Source of the DNA: Solibacillus sp. FSL H8-0538 | Lineage (GTDB): Bacteria > Bacillota > Bacilli > Bacillales_A > Planococcaceae | Direction of reading: 5' to 3' | Length of the DNA stretch: 64,000 nucleotides | Assembly (NCBI RefSeq): GCF_038003525.1 | Contig: NZ_JBBOPI010000001.1 | Coordinates: forward strand, 1,603,001-1,667,000 | Part shown: piece after piece, positions 1 through 7,571 of the stretch | Layout of the letters: each line of letters begins with the position of its first letter | Numbering within the stretch: position 1 is the stretch's first letter | Notes under the pieces: model-generated | Database searches by the model: none | The model's input: the letters and a program-made list of their open reading frames with translations, nothing else | Told to the model about the DNA's origin: nothing | Translations under genes and position numbers: made by a program

Positions 1-408
1 GATGAAATGGTTGGGGGAAAGCCAAAAGCCTTCGTCGTATTGAAACCAGGTGCCACGGCCATACTTGAAGAGATTAAGCACTAAGTAAACGAACGTGTCG
101 TACATTTTGCAAAAATCCTTGGAATCGAAGCAATAAATGAATTACCAATGCAAGCTACAGATGAAATTTTTAAGAAAGAAATTCAAAAAACTGGAAGAAG
201 CAAGAATAAACTAAAGAGCGCTATTCAAAAGTATAGGCGAGGGGAAATTTCCGTCGTCTTTTTTAGTGGAAATGAACCTAAAACTTTCCCATCTACAAAA
301 ATAAGGACATCAACTCGCCTTATTTTGGGCGAGTTGTGTCTTTCTAGCGAGTTTTTCCATAGGCTGGCGGATAGCTACGTAAAGAGATGTACTATGTCAA
401 ATATGTGA
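1..408 (+). pseudogene. C-terminal remnant of an AMP-binding acyl-CoA synthetase
   Basis: Frame 1 reads a stretch typical of the C-terminal domain of acyl-CoA/AMP ligases (KAFVVLKPGATA). An in-frame TAA at 82-84 stands where family members have an aromatic residue, and the same frame continues with VNERVVHFAKILGIEAINELP and a degenerate end in which the family's TGKI(L/F)K(K/R)EL motif reads TDEIFKKEI. The catalytic lysine of the TGK motif is gone. The reading frame finally runs into a dispersed repeat at about 261. Only the last part of the gene lies in the window. Nonsense mutation plus loss of the lysine argue for a dead gene. The family call is from motif recall, so moderately sure. Confidence 0.6.
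261..346 (-). repeat. Dispersed double-hairpin repeat, copy 1
   Basis: One of seven copies in the window of an ~87-bp intergenic element. In the opposite orientation the consensus begins TTAGAAAGACACAACTCGCC, folds into a first hairpin (AACTCGCC / GGCGAGTT), then has a conserved linker (GATGTCCTTACTTATG) and a second hairpin (GTGGATGAGAAAGT / ACTTTCTCATCCAC), ending CCACTAAAA. In this copy the second hairpin is degenerate. Confidence 0.8.
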
Positions 409-476
409 ACTGAAATGGGCTATATAAAGGTACTGAAAAATATCAATCAAAACATGGCGTCAAAAATAATTGATTT

Positions 477-510
477 AGCCGACTTCGGTATTGTACCGGA
501 GTTAGCTGAA
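477..510 (-). terminator. Hairpin downstream of the DUF1311 lipoprotein
   Basis: An inverted repeat with arms AGCTAACTCCGGTA and TACCGAAGTCGGCT around a short loop lies just after the stop codon on the minus strand. A T-rich stretch (AATTATTTTT) follows, so it may terminate the lipoprotein transcript; the U-tract is not ideal. Confidence 0.45.
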
Positions 511-512
511 AA

Positions 513-1091
513 TCATTTCATATACTCTACTAACTCATAACATCTTTCTTTCGTAATGCGTGCAAGTGAAGATAAATACTGTAACGATTCCATTGTGCCA
601 CCTTCAAAAATTAATGATTCTTCCTTAGCTTTTTTTTCTTTGTCAATAATCCACTGCCGTTGTTCTTCCTGTAACTTGTTCATCTCAGTGGTTGAAAGTT
701 GTTGTTTGAGTACATCGTAAATGTCATTTAAGGCTGTATCCCATCGTTTATATGCGTTTGCTTCAGCTTCTTTCATTTCTGATATGACACCCTTAGCATA
801 TAAAGGTTTGAGGTCACCTAAATTTTTTTCTATTGTATGAAGTTTTTGTATATACTCAAATTTTTTAGACTTTAAAACTTCTTCCAGTGGTAAGTAGGTA
901 GTTATTACAAGTTCATCTTTTTTTAATGTACTGATTAAATTTCCGTTATAACTTTTGCTACCTAGCACCTTATTAAAATCCATAGTTGCTACTGCTAATT
1001 CCCCCTTTTCTGTTGCATTTTCTGTAGGATTATTACATCCAGCTAAGAGAGAAAGTAAGCTTCCGATAGTTACTATTAAGTATTTTTTCAT
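513..1091 (-). CDS. LprI-like (DUF1311) lipoprotein
   Basis: A 192-residue exported lipoprotein with signal peptide and lipobox LLAGC (Cys19). The C-terminal half carries the DUF1311/LprI signature: a helical region, then LQEEQRQWIIDKEKKAKEE, a Gly-Gly-Thr-Met-Glu turn and a final LARITKERCYELVEYM helix. The family includes the mycobacterial lysozyme inhibitor LprI; in most Firmicutes the role is untested. The start has a good ribosome binding site (GGGAG, 8 nt upstream). It stands alone between a dispersed repeat and a pseudogene, so context gives no function. Confidence 0.8.
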   Translation of the reverse strand: MKKYLIVTIGSLLSLLAGCNNPTENATEKGELAVATMDFNKVLGSKSYNGNLISTLKKDELVITTYLPLEEVLKSKKFEYIQKLHTIEKNLGDLKPLYAKGVISEMKEAEANAYKRWDTALNDIYDVLKQQLSTTEMNKLQEEQRQWIIDKEKKAKEESLIFEGGTMESLQYLSSLARITKERCYELVEYMK

Positions 1092-1163
1092 GAGATCACT
1101 CCCTGATTTGTTGGGTCAACCATTTCTTTATTTTTCCATAAAACGCTTATTTTTATACATTTA

Positions 1164-1253
1164 TTTAGAAAGACACAACTCGCCAAAAATAGGGCGAGTT
1201 GATGTGCTTACTTATGTGAGTGGGAATGATATACTTTCTCATCAACTAAAAAA
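1164..1253 (+). repeat. Dispersed double-hairpin repeat, copy 2
   Basis: Full-length copy in forward orientation: first hairpin AACTCGCC / GGGCGAGTT, linker GATGTGCTTACTTATG, second partly degenerate hairpin, end CAACTAAAAAA. It lies between the lipoprotein gene and the promoter of the structured RNA. Confidence 0.85.
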
Positions 1254-1287
1254 CCATCTTCTAAAACTACTGTAGAAAGTAGGGAAT

Positions 1288-1316
1288 TTGATTTCTATAC
1301 AAATATATGTTATATT
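1288..1316 (+). promoter_or_regulatory. Sigma-A type promoter of the structured RNA
   Basis: TTGATT at 1288-1293 and TATATT at 1311-1316 are separated by exactly 17 bp. Transcription would start near 1323, just before the first hairpin of the structured RNA. Confidence 0.6.
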
Positions 1317-1322
1317 AAGAGC

Positions 1323-1620
1323 AATGCTATTTTAGATAGCAATATAAATAAATTGGCATTCTGCTAGTGATTTTTGAAGATACTTATTCACACTGGCGCA
1401 AGCTAAAGGGCTGCAAGGACGCAAAAGAAGGTTGGGTTTGCGTTGCTTAAGTTAGAAAGTTTTAGTGGAATTTTACCGCGGTTAAAACGGAAGCATGAGC
1501 GCTTCTAATAATAGTAAATTTCCCCGGATGATCGGGTCGAGACATATAATTTATTTATAACGTTATCTATTAAATACTAGAGGGGTATCTTCCAAGCGAA
1601 GATACCCCTTGTCTAATTTT
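1323..1620 (+). ncRNA. Putative free-standing structured RNA of unrecognised class
   Basis: The stretch has no credible ORF but several stacked inverted repeats: TGCTAT/ATAGCA near 1326; ACGCAAA (1419-1425) with TTTGCGT (1437-1443); a long arm GGAATTTTAC (1467-1476) with GTAAATTTCC (1514-1523) enclosing GAAGC/GCTTC (1490-1505); CCCG (1523-1526) with CGGG (1533-1536). It ends in a perfect 11-bp intrinsic terminator. Promoter at one end and terminator at the other, with no gene directly downstream, point to a stable RNA of about 300 nt rather than a leader. The 5' part weakly recalls the c-di-GMP-I riboswitch, but the second half does not fit. I cannot name a family. Confidence 0.6.
1582..1620 (+). 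terminator. Intrinsic terminator of the structured RNA
   Basis: Perfect stem GGGGTATCTTC / GAAGATACCCC with a 5-nt loop (CAAGC), followed by TTGTCTAATTTT. Confidence 0.85.
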
Positions 1621-1658
1621 ATGGAAGTTTTTTGATTGGGGTTTTGTTCAAAGGGCGT

Positions 1659-2009
1659 TGTTGGTTCGGCAGGCAACACTTAGTGAGTTCAGCACCAAAG
1701 TCAATTCGTTCAAGCAGCAAGTTGGTTCGTACAAGGGTGAAGTCAGTGCGTTCGAAGAGCAAGTTGGTTCGGCAGGCAACACTTAGTGCGTTCAGCACCA
1801 AAGTCAGTGTGTTCAAGCAGCAAGTCGGTTCGTACAAGGGTGAAGTCAGTGCGTTCGAAGAGCAAGTTGGTTCGACAGGCAACATTTAGTGCGTTCAGCA
1901 CCAAAGTCAGTGTGTTCAAGCAGCAAGTTGGTTAGTACAAGGGTGAAGTCAGTGCGTTCAATGAGCAAGTTGGTTCGGCAGGCAACACTTAGTGCGTTAA
2001 GCACCAAAT
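1659..2009. repeat. 103-bp tandem repeat array, about 3.4 copies
   Basis: The phrase TTGGTTCGGCAGGCAACACT recurs at 1661, 1764, 1867 (one change) and 1970, giving an exact 103-bp period. Each unit is itself made of about five related ~21-bp subunits of the form AAGT(C/T)(A/G)GT(G/T)(C/T)GTTC. Since 103 is not a multiple of three and the overlapping ORFs have no start signals, the array is not a coding repeat. It directly follows the RNA terminator and is bounded downstream by a dispersed repeat. Confidence 0.9.
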
Positions 2010-2033
2010 TTTCCTTGTAAAATCAATGGGAAA

Positions 2034-2122
2034 TTAGAAAGTCACAATTCGCTAAAAATAGGGCGAGTTGAAGTCCTTACTTATGTAGATGGAAAAGTAA
2101 TAATTTCATATCCACTAAAAAA
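2034..2122 (+). repeat. Dispersed double-hairpin repeat, copy 3
   Basis: Slightly diverged forward copy: CACAATTCGCTAAAAATAGG for the first hairpin, conserved linker, then a second hairpin ending ATATCCACTAAAAAA. Its A-rich end is also the T-tract of the minus-strand terminator that follows. Confidence 0.8.
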
Positions 2123-2142
2123 GCTGCTCATAATTGAGCAGC
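2115..2142 (-). terminator. Terminator of the 25-residue peptide gene
   Basis: On the minus strand a perfect 8-bp stem GCTGCTCA / TGAGCAGC is followed by TTTTTT. Confidence 0.75.
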
Positions 2143-2153
2143 CGTTTAAAATA

Positions 2154-2231
2154 TTAGTCCGTAAAGCATAAAGAAGTCATATAGCCTAACATTAGTAATA
2201 AGCCAATGCCAATAACGATAGATGTATCCAT
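2154..2231 (-). CDS. Tiny hydrophobic peptide, 25 residues
   Basis: A minus-strand ORF encodes MDTSIVIGIGLLLMLGYMTS followed by five more residues. It has a strong ribosome binding site (AAAGGGAGG, 9 nt before the ATG) and a clean intrinsic terminator right after the stop codon, which is why I call it despite its size. The composition is that of a single membrane-spanning helix. No family recognised; it could be a regulatory membrane peptide or a relic. It is divergent from ypjP. Confidence 0.6.
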   Translation of the reverse strand: MDTSIVIGIGLLLMLGYMTSLCFTD

Positions 2232-2379
2232 AAAATAAAACCTCCCTTTGAAAAAAAAGAACAGTATTTACATATTTATTGTACAATGAAAGTAAAAAAG
2301 ATGAAACCTTTAATTGGGTAATTCGTATATAAAGTATAGAGGATTTTATAAAAATGTACATATAGGGAAGGTGATTGTC

Positions 2380-2973
2380 ATGAAAAAATGGTTATATAAA
2401 TCGTTGGTCGTTTCGGTAGCGCTTTTAACATTCGGAATGATTACACCGAAACATGAAATTTGGACAACGCTAGAGTATGGAGTTGAGCCGAATCGAACAC
2501 ATGAATCGAGTGGAAATGATTTATCAGCAGCATTTCAGCTAGATACAATTTTACTTGAAGATAGTCGTGAAGAGGCGAGCATTGATACAATTTTATCTGC
2601 GGCTAAACAGCAATCTTACATAAAGTTCGGCTCGCGTATTGGGCCAGTTATTGAAAATGAATTTGAAACAAACATCTTTCCTAAAATGGAGGAAGCAATT
2701 GAAATAACACTTGCACGATTAGGGAATGACGCAATCCAATCACTAACAATTACAGAAAAGCCAAGCGGCGCATATTCTGAAAAGATTTTCCACATTATCG
2801 ATAATGCGACAGCACAAGATGTTATCCGCTTCCACGTACGTACTGAAAATCGTCCATTTGACGGTTTTTATTATAATTTCCATTATCATACGATGGAAGA
2901 TTCCTATGTAACACACTACAATTTGGGCGAAATTTACTGGTCCAAAAACACACCGCCTAAATGGTTGTCATAA
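2380..2973 (+). CDS. ypjP: YpjP family protein
   Basis: A 197-residue protein with an N-terminal hydrophobic signal/anchor (KKWLYKSLVVSVALLTFGM) and a C-terminal Tyr/His-rich segment (FDGFYYNFHYHTMEDSY). The N-terminus and overall plan match YpjP of Bacillus, a conserved protein of unknown function encoded near the thymidylate synthase/DHFR pair, which also occurs 3 kb downstream here. The start at ATG 2380 is preceded by AGGGAAGGTG; an upstream in-frame ATG at 2314 lacks a ribosome binding site. Confidence 0.75.
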   Translation: MKKWLYKSLVVSVALLTFGMITPKHEIWTTLEYGVEPNRTHESSGNDLSAAFQLDTILLEDSREEASIDTILSAAKQQSYIKFGSRIGPVIENEFETNIFPKMEEAIEITLARLGNDAIQSLTITEKPSGAYSEKIFHIIDNATAQDVIRFHVRTENRPFDGFYYNFHYHTMEDSYVTHYNLGEIYWSKNTPPKWLS

Positions 2974-2983
2974 TTCACACCTT

Positions 2984-3011
2984 ACACCTACAAAATTTGT
3001 GGGTGTTTTTT
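2984..3011 (+). terminator. Terminator after ypjP
   Basis: Stem ACACCTAC / GTGGGTGT around AAAATTT, followed by TTTTTT. Confidence 0.75.
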
Positions 3012-3431
3012 GGTGCATTATACCCCTTCAAATCAACGTTCTCGAGCCTTGAAAACTATGCAAAAAATATACAGTGACAATGATTTTGAAGTTTTAGGCA
3101 TTCCTAGAGCGACCTATTATCGCTGGTTGAAGGAGGGCGTGAAGGAAGAATTAGCAGTGTGTATACATCGTATGCGTATCAAAATTATGTGAAGGAAATG
3201 AATTTGGTAGGGAGTATGTCGCGTCGAGGGAACTGTTGGGACAATGCAGTGATTGAATCGTTTCAGGCGATTTTGAAAACAGAAGAATTTCAATATGTAA
3301 AATTTAATTCGTTACCACTAGAAGAAGTACGCAAACGTGTAGAGGAATATCTTTTGTATTACAATGAGGAGCGAATTCAAGAAAAATTAGACTACCTGAC
3401 GCCAAAAGAATTTATTCATCAAGCAGCCTAA
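3010..3431 (+). pseudogene. IS3-family (IS150 group) transposase remnant
   Basis: The first part (3010-3155) carries a helix-turn-helix-like IPRATYYRWLKEG. The second part, in another frame (from about 3159), is the end of an IS3 OrfB integrase domain: SMSRRGNCWDNAVIESF containing the last Glu of the DDE triad, then LLYYNEERIQEKL and LTPKEFIHQAA. The region with the two catalytic Asp residues is missing and the frame changes at the join, so this is an internally deleted, frameshifted remnant. Confidence 0.85.
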
Positions 3432-3549
3432 AGTAGGTGTTTTATGTGTGTCTCAAATCGTTATGTCAGTTTGAAAGATAGGCTTTTTTGCTTCTTAAAA
3501 AAGGATTATTGTACTATATGTCGAATGTAGGTAGAAATGGGGGGATAGC

Positions 3550-3834
3550 ATGCTTACAAATAGCGCTGAACGTATGAAAGTTAACATATTTATGACTTTT
3601 GATGAATTATCAGAATACATATTGGTGACGCTCGACCGCCATGAATTAATTGTAAAAGTGCTTTATTACAGAGCTGAAAAAGACGAAATCACTGATATAG
3701 ACTTAGACAAATTTGAAGTCGTAAAGAGTTTTACATGCGCTAATTTAGAGGAAGCGGAGCTCAAGTATTCCGAGTGGAACGATTTACGTATAGCTGTTTC
3801 GATGATTTCCGAGTACTTAAAAAATCAAAATTGA
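3550..3834 (+). CDS. Hypothetical protein, 94 residues
   Basis: A small acidic protein without signal peptide or membrane segment. It has a plausible ribosome binding site (GGGGGATA) before the ATG and a strong terminator after the stop, so it appears to be a real single-gene unit. Predicted alternating strands and helices; no motif or family recognised. It sits between an IS3 remnant and a diguanylate cyclase gene. Confidence 0.6.
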   Translation: MLTNSAERMKVNIFMTFDELSEYILVTLDRHELIVKVLYYRAEKDEITDIDLDKFEVVKSFTCANLEEAELKYSEWNDLRIAVSMISEYLKNQN

Positions 3835-3868
3835 TGAAAGTGAAGCAAAAGTAGGGTGCGCAAAATTT

Positions 3869-3910
3869 TAAAGCCTTCCGCATAAAAAATGCAGAGGGCT
3901 TTATTTTTTT
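3869..3910 (+). terminator. Terminator after the 94-residue gene
   Basis: Imperfect stem AAAGCCTTCCGCAT / ATGCAGAGGGCTTT followed by ATTTTTTT. Confidence 0.8.
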
Positions 3911-4233
3911 GTAACGATCAAATTAAAAGAGATTCAGAGGTTATATTTGGAATTAATTGAATCGGAATGGACATATACTTATAGTAGTAAATACATTCAA
4001 GAAAAAATAGTAATAGAGATAAAGTGCTATGTTCTGCGCTAATATTAGGTAAAGCCCCTATAAACATAAGGTCTCATTAACAGTAATTAGCGTATGAGTA
4101 GGATGAACTGATTTTTAGGGAATTCATATGACGAAATAGTTTGATAATTTGCGTTTGTGGTATATAATGAGAAATATTGCGCATAGTGACTTTTGGCACA
4201 CCAATGAATTAGGGGAATTGGAGGTAGGGACTA
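3911..4233. other. Intergenic region upstream of the GGDEF gene
   Basis: AT-rich sequence with no ORF that has start signals. It must hold the promoter of the diguanylate cyclase gene, but I see no convincing -35/-10 pair. Confidence 0.5.
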
Positions 4234-5424
4234 ATGCAAATGGCACGTGAAAGCGAAAGTATTCACTTGAAAAAGGCCATGCTACAGCATAATATACGTA
4301 AAATTAGTTTAGTTAGTAAAATAACAACCGTGATTTTGCTATTTGTAATAATTTCACAGCTTACAATGCAACTAATAGGAACTCAAAAATACCTAAAGGA
4401 CGTTTCGCTTACTATAATTCCTTATTTACTGCTCATCCTATTTAATGTATTTTGTTTATATTTAACAGACGTATCGAAAATTAGAATAAAAAATGAATAT
4501 ATTCACAAAACAGAAAAGCTCATTACAGCCTATATAATAATTATTTTTGCTTTTGGTGTTGCGATTACACTTGTTGATAGCATGCTCTATAATAAATTAA
4601 TGGTTTACACACTTGTAACACTTATTTGTTCATCATTCTTTGTACTGAGGAAAAAGCAGTTATTAGTACCGCTAGTCATTGCAGGGAGTCTTTTAGGCAT
4701 AGGTCTCTATGCGAAAAATGGATTAGATGAAATATTCCTGACTCAATTGCTATACATAGCAACCGTCATGGCAGTTTCTCATTTATTGTCCAGATCATAC
4801 TATCGTTCGTTTGGTCTATCTGCTCGCGTGCAGGAAGATTTATTACGTGAAATCGGTTTTGGTCGTAAAATTTCTAGAGAGTTACGTGAAGCAAACCGCA
4901 AACTAGGATTACAGGCGGCACATGATCCGCTAACGAAACTATTTAATCGCCGAGCTTTTAATGAATATGTGGATAATTTAGAGCTGCGTACAGATGCAGG
5001 TCCATTTTCATTAACTGCTGTGATGCTCGATGTGGATTGTTTTAAATTATATAATGATTATTATGGCCATTCACAAGGCGATTTAGTGCTTAAAGAAATT
5101 GGGAATGTACTTATCGAAGTAGCCGAGCATTACGGTATTTTCACTGCGCGCTGGGGTGGAGAGGAATTTGCGCTTCTCATAGTTAATGAATCAGAAAAAA
5201 AAGTGCGCATTGTTTGTGAAGAAATTATTCATGCAGTGCATTTGCTGAAAATTGAACACAATACATCATTAGTTGATAAAGTAGTCACGGTAAGCATGGG
5301 TGCTAAATCCGAATTTATTTCTAAACCTAAGCAAATATTAGAGTGTGTGGAAGCAGCAGACGAAGCACTGTACGAAGTGAAAAAGAGCGGCCGTAATGCA
5401 TATTTATTACGAACGATAGTATAA
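4234..5424 (+). CDS. Membrane-bound diguanylate cyclase (GGDEF)
   Basis: A 396-residue protein with about six hydrophobic segments in residues 28-190, a short coiled linker, and a GGDEF domain from about residue 225. Visible are the entry motif HDPLTKLFNRRAF, the metal-binding D of AVMLDVDCFK, and RWGGEEFALL as the active-site loop. It should make c-di-GMP from two GTP at the membrane. The inhibitory RxxD site expected five residues before GGEEF reads HYGI, so product feedback is probably absent. The membrane part resembles no named sensory domain I can identify. A clear GGAGGT ribosome binding site precedes the ATG. Confidence 0.9.
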   Translation: MQMARESESIHLKKAMLQHNIRKISLVSKITTVILLFVIISQLTMQLIGTQKYLKDVSLTIIPYLLLILFNVFCLYLTDVSKIRIKNEYIHKTEKLITAYIIIIFAFGVAITLVDSMLYNKLMVYTLVTLICSSFFVLRKKQLLVPLVIAGSLLGIGLYAKNGLDEIFLTQLLYIATVMAVSHLLSRSYYRSFGLSARVQEDLLREIGFGRKISRELREANRKLGLQAAHDPLTKLFNRRAFNEYVDNLELRTDAGPFSLTAVMLDVDCFKLYNDYYGHSQGDLVLKEIGNVLIEVAEHYGIFTARWGGEEFALLIVNESEKKVRIVCEEIIHAVHLLKIEHNTSLVDKVVTVSMGAKSEFISKPKQILECVEAADEALYEVKKSGRNAYLLRTIV

Positions 5425-5438
5425 GAAATTGAATTAGA

Positions 5439-5480
5439 AAAAAGGACCGAAGTAGCAACAATGCTACTACGGTCCTTTAT
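5439..5480 (+). terminator. Terminator after the GGDEF gene
   Basis: Long stem AGGACCGAAGTAGCA / TGCTACTACGGTCCT followed by TTTATAG; its tail merges with the start of a dispersed repeat copy. Confidence 0.8.
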
Positions 5481-5564
5481 AGTTGGAATAGCAAGTATAA
5501 CTATCCCATCCACATAAGTAAGGATTGCAACTCGCTCTATTTTGGGCGAGTTGTGTCTTTCTAA
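5478..5564 (-). repeat. Dispersed double-hairpin repeat, copy 4
   Basis: Reverse-orientation copy: degenerate second hairpin, then CATAAGTAAGGATTGCAACT, first hairpin CTCGC / GCGAG and end GTGTCTTTCTAAT. It truncates or supplies the end of the small minus-strand ORF next to it. Confidence 0.85.
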
Positions 5565-5694
5565 TGTGGGTGCTCCTAAAAAGTGCAGTTTCATGATGCA
5601 TATTAATAGTATGTGCGATGGACAGTATAAACGACAATTCCTCATAAAGACGTCTTAATTCATCTTCCGTCATTTCTTTGTTTAACTTTTCCAC
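5565..5694 (-). pseudogene. Short helical ORF interrupted by a dispersed repeat
   Basis: From GTG 5694 the minus strand reads EDELRRLYEELSFILSIAHT and about 20 more residues before running into repeat copy 4, whose translation completes the ORF. The N-terminal part looks like a genuine helical protein, but there is no well-placed ribosome binding site. Probably a truncated gene; function unknown. Confidence 0.35.
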
Positions 5695-5949
5695 GGATTA
5701 ATTGTGACTTTTCCTGCAGGAGTAACTCGCCATCGTACCAATGCTTTCTGAATAATATAAAACAGAAAAAAAACAATGAATTAATTCTGCTTCGGAGTTT
5801 ATCAGTTTAACTAAAAAATAGTATTATTAAATAATATAACCAAATTGGTGCGTTATGTAAATTTTGGCGTTTGTGTACCAATCCTAAAACAATAATTTAA
5901 TTTCTCTAGAATTGATATATAATAATGATTTGAGGAGAGTGATTGCAGG

Positions 5950-6927
5950 ATGACACATCCAGAACAAGCGTATTTAGATTTATTACGCTATATAATAGAA
6001 AATGGAACAAAAAAAGAAGATCGAACAGGGACAGGGACATTAAGTATATTTGGTTATCAAATGCGTTTTAATTTAGCGCATGGATTTCCGTTAATTACGA
6101 CAAAACGCGTGCCTTTCAAGCTCGTAGCAAGCGAGTTATTATGGTTCATCAAAGGTGATACTAATATTCGATATTTATTACAGCATAATAACCATATTTG
6201 GGACGAGTGGGCGTTTAAGAGATGGGTTGAATCTGATGAATATAAAGGTCCTGATATGATAGATTTTGGTCGTCGCTGTTTAGTGGACGAAGAGTTCAAT
6301 AAAATGTATCAAATCGAGCTAAACGCATTTTGTGAGCGTGTGCTAGAGGATGATGATTTTGCTGCTAAATACGGAGATCTTGGCAATGTATACGGCAAAC
6401 AGTGGCGAAACTGGACATCTTCAACAGGAGAGCGAATTGATCAGCTGCAAGATGTCATTGACCAAATAAAATCCAATCCAGATTCTCGCCGCTTAATCGT
6501 TAATGCATGGAATCCTGAGGACGTTGTGAATGCTGGGGCGAAGGGAAGTAAAGCTGCTTTACCTCCATGCCACGTCATGTTCCAGTTTTTTGTTGCAAAC
6601 GGCAAATTAAGCTGTCAATTAATGCAACGTAGTTTAGATACGCTGTTAGGCTGTCCGTTTAACATCGCCTCGTATGCACTATTAACACATTTAATCGCAC
6701 ATGAATGCGGGTTAGAAGTAGGCGAGTTTATTCACAGTATTGGGGACGCGCATATTTACTCAAATCACATTGAGCAGGTGAAGGAGCAGCTATCCCGCGA
6801 GCTGAGAGATTTACCAACACTGAAAATTAATCCAGCAAAGACATCGATTTTTGATATTGAGCTAGAGGATTTATCGATTGAAGGCTATGATCCGCACCCG
6901 GCGATTAAAGCACCGATTGCGGTATAA
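5950..6927 (+). CDS. thyA: Thymidylate synthase
   Basis: A 325-residue folate-dependent thymidylate synthase, converting dUMP and 5,10-methylene-THF to dTMP and DHF. The catalytic cysteine motif PPCHVMFQF is present, as are [17 protein letters not shown] and the C-terminal [10 protein letters not shown]. The length and the insertion after [10 protein letters not shown] are of the Lactobacillus casei type rather than the shorter E. coli type. A TATAAT hexamer at 5918-5923 and AGGAGAG ribosome binding site precede it. folA follows 12 bp downstream, giving the usual operon in which DHFR regenerates the folate oxidised here. Confidence 0.97.
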   Translation: MTHPEQAYLDLLRYIIENGTKKEDRTGTGTLSIFGYQMRFNLAHGFPLITTKRVPFKLVASELLWFIKGDTNIRYLLQHNNHIWDEWAFKRWVESDEYKGPDMIDFGRRCLVDEEFNKMYQIELNAFCERVLEDDDFAAKYGDLGNVYGKQWRNWTSSTGERIDQLQDVIDQIKSNPDSRRLIVNAWNPEDVVNAGAKGSKAALPPCHVMFQFFVANGKLSCQLMQRSLDTLLGCPFNIASYALLTHLIAHECGLEVGEFIHSIGDAHIYSNHIEQVKEQLSRELRDLPTLKINPAKTSIFDIELEDLSIEGYDPHPAIKAPIAV

Positions 6928-6939
6928 AAGGAGAATTGG

Positions 6940-7410
6940 ATGATTTCATTAATAGTAGCACATGATAAAAATCGTGTAATTGGGTATGACAATGGTATGC
7001 CGTGGCATTTGCCAGGTGATTTGCAATATTTTAAGGAAATGACGATGGGTAAGCCAGTTATTATGGGGCGTAAAACGTTCGAATCGATTGGTCGCCCGCT
7101 CCCAGGTCGCCGCAATATTGTTATTACACGCAATACGGAATTTACTGCCCCAGGTATTGAAACCGTTCCTAGCTTAGAAGCAGCACTTGACCTTGTAAGT
7201 GAGGTAGAGGAAATTATGATTATTGGCGGTGAACAAATTTTCAAGCTGGCCTTACCGCTTGCTGATAAATTGTATATTACTTTAATTAATCATGAATTTA
7301 CAGGTGATACGTATTTCCCAACGTATGATGATTGGACGCTTACTGCGAGCCGCGAGCCCATTACGGCACCAGAAGGCTATACATTTACTTATTGTATTTT
7401 TGAGAAGTGA
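6940..7410 (+). CDS. folA: Dihydrofolate reductase
   Basis: A 156-residue chromosomal-type DHFR reducing dihydrofolate with NADPH. Motifs: VIGYDNGMPWHLPGDL (Met20 loop and substrate Asp region), VIMGRKTFESIGRPLPGR (NADPH binding) and EEIMIIGGEQIFKLAL. Placed directly after thyA with an AAGGAGAA ribosome binding site; the pair is almost certainly co-transcribed and ends at a strong terminator. Confidence 0.97.
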   Translation: MISLIVAHDKNRVIGYDNGMPWHLPGDLQYFKEMTMGKPVIMGRKTFESIGRPLPGRRNIVITRNTEFTAPGIETVPSLEAALDLVSEVEEIMIIGGEQIFKLALPLADKLYITLINHEFTGDTYFPTYDDWTLTASREPITAPEGYTFTYCIFEK

Positions 7411-7417
7411 TAGGTTG

Positions 7418-7458
7418 AAAAAAGGTTTGCGCCATTAAATTGAGCGCAAACCTTTTTT
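7418..7458 (+). terminator. Terminator of thyA-folA
   Basis: Perfect arms AAAAAAGGTTTGCGC / GCGCAAACCTTTTTT; the A- and T-tracts make it usable from both strands. Confidence 0.9.
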
Positions 7459-7571
7459 CTATTATTCTTTTATAAGCAATACGTCATAACAATAAAAAAT
7501 GTCCCATGTAAAGAGTGTTAACCAACCTACTATTACTAGCTAGGGTTTGTGTATTGATTAAAAGGAAATAA

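Noticed and set aside
955-1275. ORF antisense to the DUF1311 lipoprotein
   Set aside because: Shadow frame that reads through the repeat element; no start signal.
1390-1500. c-di-GMP-I riboswitch or T-box leader
   Set aside because: Only the 5' half resembles the c-di-GMP-I core and GTGGAATTTTACCGCGG only partly matches the T-box sequence (three extra bases); neither has a downstream gene after the terminator.
1619-1889. Overlapping ORFs on both strands across the tandem array
   Set aside because: They exist only because the 103-bp repeats lack stops; no ribosome binding sites, and the period is not a multiple of three.
1659-2009. Tandem array as a CRISPR
   Set aside because: Units are 103 bp and contiguous with no unique spacers, and no cas genes are near.
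5229-5645. 138-codon minus-strand ORF over the GGDEF 3' end
   Set aside because: Antisense shadow of the GGDEF gene plus a repeat copy.
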